NCBI RefSeq assembly: GCF_031143425.1 | Contig: NC_090443.1 | Coordinates: 1,055,539,554-1,055,603,553 of the forward strand | Direction: 5' to 3' | DNA length: 64,000 nt | Source of the DNA: Pleurodeles waltl | Taxonomy: Eukaryota; Chordata; Amphibia; Caudata; Salamandridae | Shown here: positions 56,056 to 64,000 of the stretch, one piece after another | How positions within the stretch are numbered: the stretch's first letter is position 1 | Layout of the letters: each line of letters starts with the position of its first letter | The notes under the pieces: model-generated | Database searches by the model: none | What the model was told of the DNA's origin: nothing | The model's input: only the letters and a program-made list of their open reading frames with translations | Program-made: the position numbers and the translations under genes

Positions 56056-58701
56056 GTAGAGTCCAAAGGTTCCCCTTAGAGGTTGATAGTGGCAAAATCA
56101 GATAATACCAATGCTCTATTTTGTGGTAGTGTGGTCGAGCAGTAGGCTTATCAGAGGGTAGTGTTAAGCATTTGTTGTACACACACAGGCAATAAATGAG
56201 TACACACACTCAATGACTTAACTCCAGGCCAATAGTTTTTATATAGAAAAATATTATTTTCCTAATTTATTTTAAAATCACAAGATTCAGAATTGAAGTA
56301 AGTACAGAAATTGTAAGGTACTTGGCATACGTAAATATGCAACTTTGAATTAAAACAGTGATGAACACAGTTTTGGCAAAAATGGCAATAAGCTATTTTT
56401 AAAGTTTACACACTGCAAAAATCAACAGTTCCTGGGGGAGGTAAGTAATAGTTAGTTTTTCAGGTAAGTAAAGCACTTACAAGTTCAATCTCCAGGGCAT
56501 AGGCACCCCACCGTTGGGGGTTCAAGGCAACCCCAAAGTTACCACACCAGCAGCTCAGGGCCGGACAGGTGCAGAGCTCAAAGGAGGGCCCAAAACACAT
56601 AGGCGCCTAAGGAGAACAGGGGTGCTCTGGTTCCAGTCTTCTAACAGGTAAGTACCTGCGTCCTCGGGGAGCAGACCAGGGGGGTTTTGAAGAGCACTGG
56701 GGGGTTCACAAACAGGCAGACAAAATACACCCTCAGCGGCACAGGGGCGGGGGGGGTTCAGTGTGCAAAGTAGGTGTCGGGTTGTAGATAGAAATCAATG
56801 GAGAGGGTGCAGTGTGCAAAGTAGGTGTCAGGTTATAGATAGAAATCAATGGAAAGACCTGGGGGTCACTTTGGCGATGTAGGCAGGGCACAGGATGGCT
56901 TCTCGGGCCAGCCACCAAGTGGACAAGGATGAGGGCCGCCTGCTGGTCACTCCTGCACCGGTAGTTGGTTTCTCTCGGGCCTAGGGGCTGCGGGTGCATT
57001 GCTCCTTCCAGGCGTTAGGTTCTTTGTTACCAGGCAGTCGTGGTCAGGGGGAGCCTCTGGATTCTCTCTGCAGGCGTCGCTGTGGGGTTGCAGGGAGGTC
57101 ATCTCAGGGTGTCCACGTCGTTGGAGTCACCTGGGAGGCCTCTCTGCAGTGATGGTTCTTCTGGACACGAACCGGGGGCGTTGAGTGCAGAGTGTTGGGG
57201 ACTCACGCTTCCGGAGTGAGGCTGGAGTCCCTTTAAAAATGGTTGTTTCTTGGTTTCTTGGACAGAGCCGCTGTCCACAGGAGTTTCTTGGTCCTTTGGT
57301 TTGCAGGGCAGTCCTCCGAGTCCTCAGAAGTCGCTGGTCCCGCTGGATGCGTTGCTGTGCAGGTTCTTTGAGTCTGGAGACAGGCCGGTATGGCTACTGC
57401 CAAGCCAGTTGTCCTCTCCGTCATCTCTGCGGAGCTTTCAGGTCAGCAGTCCTTCTTCTTGTTGTAGGTCATCAGGAATCTGGTTTCCTAGGTTCAGGGT
57501 TGCCCCTAAATACTCAATTTAGGGGTGTGTTTAGGTCTGGGGGGCAGTAGCCAATGGCTACTGTCCTGGGTGATGGCTACACCCTCTTTGTGCCTCCTCC
57601 CTGTGGGGAGGGGGGGACATCCCTAATCCTATTGGAGGGAATCCTCCAAAACAAGATGGAGGATTTCTTAAGGCAGGGGTCACCTCAGCTCAGGACACCT
57701 TATGGGGTTTTTCTCATTATCTCCTCCGGACTTGCTGCCAAAAGTGGGGGCTGTGTCCGGAGGGGCAGGCATCTCCACTAGCTGGAGTGCCCTGTGTCGC
57801 TGTAACACCAGGCTTGAGCATTTGAGGCTCACAGCCAGGTGCTACAGTTCCTGCAGGTGAAGGTGTGAAGCACCTCCACCCAGTACAGGCTTTGTTCCTG
57901 GCCACAGAGTGACAAAGGCACTCACCCCATGTAGCCAGAAACCCGTCTGGATGTGGCAGGCTGGCAGAAACTGGTCAGCCGAGGAACTAGTAGTTGGGCT
58001 GGTATCCAGGGGGCATCTCTAAGATGTCCTCTGTGTGCATTTCTTAATAAATCCCACACTGGCATCAGTGTGGATTTATTGTGCTGAGAAGTTTGATACC
58101 AAACTTCCCAGTATTCAGTGTAGCCATTATGGAACTGTGGAATTTGTGTGTGACAAACTCCCAGACCATATACTCTTTATGGCTACCCTGCACTTACAAT
58201 GTCCAAGAATAGGCTTAGACACTTGTAGGGGCATATTGCTCATGCACATATGCCCTCGCCTGTGGTATAGTGCACCCTGTCTTAGGGCTGTAAGGCCTGC
58301 TACAGGGGTGACTTATCTATGCCACAGGCAGTGGGTTGTGGGCATGGCACCCTGAGGGGAGTGCCATGTCGACTCAGTCTTTTCTCCCCACCAGCACACA
58401 CAAGCTGTGAGGCAGTGTGCATGTGCTGAGGGAGGGGTCCCCCAGGGTGGCATAAGACATGCTGCAGCCCTTAGAGACCTTCCCTGGCATCAGGGCCCTT
58501 GGTACCAGGGGTACCATTTACAAGGGACTTATCTGAGTGCCAGGGCTGTGCCAATTGTGGAGACAAAGGTACAGTTAAGGGAAAGAACATTGGTGCTGGA
58601 GCCTGGTTAGCAGGGTCCCAGCACACTTTCAATCATAACTAGCATCAACAAAAGGCAAAAGGTTTTGGGGGTAACCATGGCAAGGGAGGCATTTTCTTAC
58701 A
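56056..58701 (-). mobile_element. LTR-A in inverted orientation, 3' end clipped
   Basis: A reverse LTR-A beginning inside the LTR at GAGTCCAAAGGTTCCCC, so roughly 60 bases of its 3' end are missing, and ending GGCATTTTCTTACA at 58701. Satellite resumes immediately after. The palindromic site is intact at 57504-57524 and the antisense donor-like sites at 56441, 56464 and 56648. Confidence 0.88.
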
Positions 58702-59055
58702 ACCACTCTACGCACTTCACTGTGCCATTGCACTCTATGGCACTATACTGTAGTCTGCACCTCTCTATGTCATTTCACTGTACACCACTCCACACCACTG
58801 CACTGTTTGCCTTTGCACTCTTACGTGTCACACTCTACCCCACTGCATTCTAGGACACTGCATTGTATGCTAGTGAATACTATGCCGGTGCACTGGATGC
58901 CCTTATACTTTACAACTCTACACCAATGGACTCTACACCAGTACACACTGTCACTCCACTGTACGCCACTCAACTCTAAGTAACTCCAATACACAACACT
59001 CTATGCCATGCTTTGCTATTACATTCTATGACACTCCATGCCACTAACATTAAAC
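58702..59055 (+). repeat. Satellite, right block
   Basis: The same CACTCTAC and CACTGCACTCTA type repeat as at 45285-46434, starting at the LTR boundary and decaying into unassigned sequence. Confidence 0.8.
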
Positions 59056-59270
59056 CATGTAGAACAGCAGCCTCAGTGGTAAACAATATGACAAAAGCAC
59101 ATTGGCATAGCGAGACCTACAGGCTTTGCCAGTCCTTGTCATTTCAATGTTGATGGCTTTCTCCCTCAGCTGACTGTCAAGTCACTCTTTCTGGAAGGTG
59201 GTGACCTCTCTCCATGCTTTAGGGGCCCCTTCTCTCTTCCCTTTGCCCGACTCTGATCACTTTTCAAACT
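59056..59270. other. Unassigned spacer
   Basis: A short unique-looking stretch between satellite and solo LTR; it continues at 61968. Confidence 0.5.
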
Positions 59271-59275
59271 CATGA

Positions 59276-61962
59276 TGTAAGGAAATGCCTCCTTGGCATG
59301 GTTGCCCCCTGACTTTCTGCCTTTGCTGATGCTATGTTTACAATTGAAAGTGTGCTGAGGCCTGCTAACCAGGCCCCAGCACCAGTGTTCTTTCCCTAAC
59401 CTGTACTTTTGTATCCACAATTGGCAGACCCTGGCATCCAGATAAGTCCCTTGTAACTGGTACTTCTAGTACCAAGGGCCCTGATGCCAAGGAAGGTCTC
59501 TAAGGGCTGCAGCATGTCTTATGCCACCCTGGAGACCTCTCACTCAGCACAGACACACTGCTTGCCAGCTTGTGTGTGCTAGTGAGGACAAAACGAGTAA
59601 GTCGACATGGCACTCCCCTCAGGGTGCCATGCCAGCCTCTCACTGCCTATGCAGTATAGGTAAGACACCCCTCTAGCAGGCCTTACAGCCCTAAGGCAGG
59701 GTGCACTATACCATAGGTGAGGGTACCAGTGCATGAGCATGGTACCCCTACAGTGTCTAAACAAAACCTTAGACATTGTAAGTGCAGGGTAGCCATAAGA
59801 GTATATGGTCTGGGAGTCTGTCAAACACGAACTCCACAGCACCATAATGGCTACACTGAAAACTGGGAAGTTTGGTATCAAACTTCTCAGCACAATAAAT
59901 GCACACTGATGCCAGTGTACATTTTATTGCAAAATACACCCCAGAGGGCACCTTAGAGGTGCCCCCTGAAACTTAACCGACTGTCTGTGTAGGCTGACTA
60001 GTTCCAGCAGCCTGCCACACCAGAGACATGTTGCTGGCCCCATGGGGAGAGTGCCTTTGTCACTCTGAGGCCAGTAACAAAGCCTGCACTGGGTGGAGAT
60101 GCTAACACCTCCCCCAGGCAGGAGCTGTGACACCTGGCGGTGAGCCTCAAAGGCTCACCCCTTTGTCACAGCCCAGCAGGGCACTCCAGCTTAGTGGAGT
60201 TGCCCGCCCCCTCCGGCCACGGCCCCCACTTTTGGCGGCAAGGCTGGAGGGAACAAAGAAAGCAACAAGGAGGAGTCACTGGCCAGTCAGGACAGCCCCT
60301 AAGGTGTCCTGAGCTGAAGTGACTCTAACTTTTAGAAATCCTCCATCTTGCAGATGGAGGATTCCCCCAATAGGGTTAGGATTGTGACCCCCTCCCCTTG
60401 GGAGGAGGCACAAAGAGGGTGTACCCACCCTCAGGGCTAGTAGCCATTGGCTACTAACCCCCCAGACCTAAACACGCCCTTAAATTTAGTATTTAAGGGC
60501 TACCCTGAACCCTAGAAAATTAGATTCCTGCAACTACAAGAAGAAGGACTGCCTAGCTGAAAACCCCTGCAGAGGAAGACCAGAAGACGACTACTGCCTT
60601 GGCTCCAGAAACTCACCGGCCTGTCTCCTGCCTTCCAAAGATCCTGCTCCAGCGACGCCTTCCAAAGGGACCAGCGACCTCGACATCCTCTGAGGACTGC
60701 CCCTGCCTCGAAAAGACAAGAAACTCCCGAGGACAGCGGACCTGCTCCAAGAAACGCTGCAACTTTGTTTCCAGCAGCTTTAAAGAACCCTGCAAGCTCC
60801 CCGCAAAAGGCGTGAGACTTGCAACACTGCACCCGGCGACCCCGACTCGGCTGGTGGCGATCCAACACCTCAGGAGGGACCCCAGGACTACTCTGATACT
60901 GTGAGTACAAAAACCTGTCCCCCCTGAGCCCCCACAGCGCCGCCTGCAGAGGGAATCCCGAGGCTTCCCCTGACCGCGACTCTTTGAATCCTAAGTCCAG
61001 ACACCTGGGAGAGACCCTGCACCCGCAGCCCCCAGGACCTGAAGGACCGGACTTTCACTGGAGGAGTGACCCCCAGGAGTCCCTCCCCCTTGACCAAGTG
61101 GAGGTTTCCCCGAGGAACCCCCCCCTTGCCTGCCTGCAGCGCTGAAGAGATCCCTAGATCTCCCATTGACTTCCCTTACAAACCCGACGCTTGTTTCTAC
61201 ATTGCACCCGGCCGCCCCCGCGCTGCTGAGGGTGAAATTTCTGTGTGGGCTTGTGTCCCCCCCGGTGCCCTACAAAACCCCCCTGGTCTGCCCTCCGAAG
61301 ACGCGGGTACTTACCTGCAAGCAGACCGGAACCGGGGCACCCCCTTCTCTCCATTCTAGCCTATGTGTTTTGGGCACCACTTTGAACTCTGCACCTGACC
61401 GGCCCTGAGCTGCTGGTGTGGTGACTTTGGGGTTGCTCTGAACCCCCAACGGTGGGCTACCTTGGACCAAGAACTAAGCCCTGTAAGTGTCTTACTTACC
61501 TGGTTAACCTAACAAATACTTACCTCCCCTAGGAACTGTGAAAATTGCACTAAGTGTCCACTTTTAAAACAGCTATTTGTGAATAACTTGAAAAGTATAC
61601 ATGCAATTTTTATGATTTGAAGTTCCTAAAGTACTTACCTGCAATACCTTTCGAATGAGATATTACATGTAGAATTTGAACCTGTGGTTCTTAAAATAAA
61701 CTAAGAAAAGATATTTTTCTATATAAAAACCTATTGGCTGGATTTGTCTCTGAGTGTGTGTACCTCATTTATTGTCTATGTGTATGTACAACAAATGCTT
61801 AACACTACTCCTTGGATAAGCCTACTGCTCGACCACACTACCACAAAATAGAGCATTAGTATTATCTCTTTTTGCCACTATCTTACCTCTAAGGGGAACC
61901 CTTGGACTCTGTGCATACTATTCCTTACTTTGAAATAGTGCATACAGAGCCAACTTCCTACA
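59276..61962 (+). mobile_element. Solo LTR-A
   Basis: 2687 bp from TGTAAGGAAATGCCTCC to GAGCCAACTTCCTACA, with a perfect 5-bp duplication CATGA (59271-59275, 61963-61967). Its promoter-like palindrome at 60477-60499 has longer arms, CCCTTAAAT and ATTTAAGGG: both arms gained the matching base. Confidence 0.93.
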
Positions 61963-61993
61963 CATGAGAAGCATGAAGGTTTGTGGACACAGA

Positions 61994-62163
61994 GGGCCTG
62001 ATTAAGACCTTAGTGGATGGGATACTCCGTCACAAACATGATGAATATCCTGTTATTCGTTTTACAAGTTCCATAGGATATAATGGAACTTGTAAGACGG
62101 CGGATGGGATACCTGTTACGTTTGTGACGGAGTATCACACCCGCCAAGGTCATAATCAGCCCC
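61994..62163. mobile_element. Palindromic MITE (Harbinger-like)
   Basis: A 170-bp near-perfect inverted repeat. The left end is GGGCCTGATTAAGACC and the right end the complement of GGGGCTGATTATGACC. Both arms contain GATACTCCGTCACAAAC and ACAAGTTCCAT. The flanking triplets are AGA and ATA. The ends resemble those of the 40598-41227 element (..CATTCTGACC), which suggests one superfamily. Confidence 0.75.
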
Positions 62164-62166
62164 ATA

Positions 62167-64000
62167 GTGTCTTTGACATCGAGGAGTCCTTGGTTTTGAA
62201 TGTTTTCCCACTGCCTCGTACTTTGATGTCAACTGCAGTTTGTCTTTGTCAGTTTTTTTCAGCTCAGAATCATTGTGGCCTTTTAACCTTGTAACCATAC
62301 ATTTTGGCAATCTTAACACATTCTTTGGAACCTTCCTTTGCATCTCTTCTGTTCCTAAGACTACTGGTGTATGGTCCTCTGCATCAGACCCTTGCTGTTC
62401 CCCCTGGGCCTCTTCTAGGACTTCAGAATATTTGTGAAAATCCTACATCCCTGAGCCATACATTTCTAGACTGTCATGGCATACTGGGCCCAGCACTGAG
62501 TGTCCATGCTTTGCAATGTTCTGGGCAGAAAGTCTTCCCAACACTTACAGCCTTCCAACGTATGTTCTCTTGGAACGGTGAGATAGATTGCAGATTTTAT
62601 GTGTATCATTTTGTTTTATGGACAAAATGTAAACAGTATTTCCCATTTCCATCTAAAAAGCTCAGACGAGCCACACGGATTCCCAGGAAACCCCTGACTA
62701 TACATTCTCGGTCCTTGCCCAGTTGTGAATGTACTTTTAAAATGAACCGCAGCATGCATGAATGCCATGCGCAAGGTGCCCTTCGAGCAAGCCTCCTGCC
62801 GTTGCCTACCATGTTCATCTTCACTGCCCTTTGTATGTCTGTTCTGAGTGTCATTTGCTGTAACTGCAAACCCACACAATGTACTGCTGCCTGGAGCTCC
62901 AGCTCAAAGAAAGGTATTCTTGGGTTTGCAGATACCACAGACTCCTGCAGTTCCCTTTAGCATGAATACATTGCCTTGAATAGGCCATCACGTGCGGTAC
63001 GTGAACCAAAGTGAGCTCATCCTGTAGGACGGCTACCTTTCTCCAAAGCTGCTTAGCCTTTATTGATTTACCTTTTAGGTCTCTGAATCCATTCTGGCTC
63101 CAGTGTGGGAGGTCTTTAAACATAGTGCTGAATATAAGGCTATTGGTGTGTGATCAGACAGATTCGCTTCCTGGAGGCCAGGAGGAGGACATGAATCTCT
63201 GCTATTTGTGCAGTTGGAACACCCACAGTTGTAGTGTGAGTGTGTAGCTCCTTGAAGTCCCGCTCTTGGGAGACTCCTTACACTGCTGCACAAGCTAACA
63301 AGTATTTTTGTTTAGTTCCAACTGCAGGCGGTGGAGGGCAATTCCTATTGAGCACACAAGCTCATGCATGAGTACATCACCCGTCTGCAGTAGAGTACTC
63401 CTGCGATTCGTAAGCTTTGGGGAGTTGTCTGGCCCTCATTATAAACTACATAGCTTAACAATTCTAATTTATATGCTTTTCTTGTCCTATCTCTGGGGAT
63501 ATTTTGCCTCTAGTATATCTACTTTCAGTCCACATGAAACAGCTGTATTTCTATATGTGCATTAAGGGCTTGCAACTTAAGGTGTTAGGCACCAGCAAGG
63601 TAGCATGTTTCTATGAGCAGTCTGGTGTCATTCCTTTCCCTTCACTGAGTAATTTGTATTCCAAAAAGATTGCATTAAGGTACCAAATGTTTGACTTGTG
63701 AAAATGTATTTTATACCGGTATAGAGCCAGGATAGTCACTATTCTGTACACCCTTTGTAGGTGTCCATTTAAGTCTTAATCTTTAATGTATATGTCATTA
63801 ATGTATGACAACACAGTCGTCTCTAAGCATGCTGAGCACCATTACAACTAATTACAATTAGATACGGGGATTCAGGAACTATATATTCAATAAAAATAAA
63901 TTAAGAATGTCCAAAATGGTTCTGTATTTCTTGTTAACTAAGTTCATCATCAGTCCAGAATTGTGACTGTCTGATTTTAACACCAGAAAAAGAGGATTGA
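62167..64000. other. Unassigned right end of the window
   Basis: No recognised repeat. The longest ORF (62304-62960 plus) has no domain features and overlaps others on the minus strand. It could be old, decayed element sequence or ordinary intergenic or intronic DNA. Confidence 0.5.

Noticed and set aside
46435..58701. A single element with target duplication AACAC/ACCAC spanning the satellite gap
   Set aside because: The terminal LTRs are in opposite orientation and the 5-mers match at only four of five bases in a repeat made of such words, so a single insertion is not supported.
62304..62960. A 218-codon plus-strand ORF at the right end as a host gene
   Set aside because: No recognisable domains, no splice or promoter context, and minus-strand ORFs of similar quality overlap. 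I cannot support a gene.
62606..63123. Minus-strand segment (LWRKVAVLQDELTLVHVPHV) as a retroviral RNase H/integrase piece
   Set aside because: A faint resemblance to a pol linker only. No catalytic motif is visible, so it is left unassigned.
1..64000. Envelope gene or complete endogenous retrovirus
   Set aside because: No env-like ORF follows RNase H in GMR-2 or GMR-3; the 3' LTR starts within about 60 bases of the RNase H end.

Overview
This window looks like intergenic, transposon-packed DNA from a very large vertebrate genome. It is most likely a salamander and possibly a newt such as Pleurodeles; the species is inferred from repeat style only. I found no host gene, tRNA, rRNA or CRISPR array. 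Nearly everything recognisable is retrotransposon: Ty3/Gypsy-type elements with very long LTRs (about 2.4-2.8 kb), DIRS-type tyrosine-recombinase elements, two LINE fragments, small DNA transposons and a simple satellite. Every coding region carries stops, frameshifts or lost catalytic residues.

The Gypsy-type elements (here GMR-1, GMR-2, GMR-3) put integrase upstream of reverse transcriptase: gag, protease, integrase, reverse transcriptase, RNase H. This is the unusual order of the Gmr1-like group of deuterostome Ty3/Gypsy elements. Three related LTR families are present. LTR-A starts TGTAAGGAAA or TGTAGGAAAA and ends GAGCCAACTTCCTACA. LTR-B starts TGTAGGAAAGTA and ends GGCCAGCTTCCTACA. LTR-C occurs once, at 7695-10189. 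Most LTR copies are solo LTRs, several with perfect 5-bp target duplications.

Layout. 1-16541: GMR-1 on the minus strand, with gag and protease, its 5' LTR-B, and a nest of later insertions: two solo LTR-A, one LTR-C, and one solo LTR-B that itself holds a LINE. 16541-19541: DIRS RT/RNase H and gag fragments, a LINE fragment and a short palindromic MITE. 19542-25225: a scrap of LTR-A, then GMR-2 on the minus strand (3' LTR-B, RNase H, RT, integrase). 25240-31500: two minus-strand DIRS gag regions with terminal repeats, one split by a solo LTR-A. 31500-33260: unassigned. 33261-35870: an LTR-A copy without a target duplication. 35871-41745: plus-strand DIRS-5, split by a solo LTR-B and by a hAT-like element that contains a hairpin-rich Harbinger-like element. 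41850-42850: a second tyrosine-recombinase ORF. 45285-46434 and 58702-59055: two halves of a C/T/A-rich satellite. Between them lie GMR-3 (46435-54746, the most complete element), a 1.3-kb LTR-like segment and an inverted LTR-A. 59276-61962: another solo LTR-A. 61994-62163: a palindromic MITE. The rest is unassigned.

The exact target duplications let the order of many insertions be read directly: DIRS and the GMR internal regions are hosts, and solo LTRs, the LINE and MITEs came later. Nothing here looks able to move by itself.
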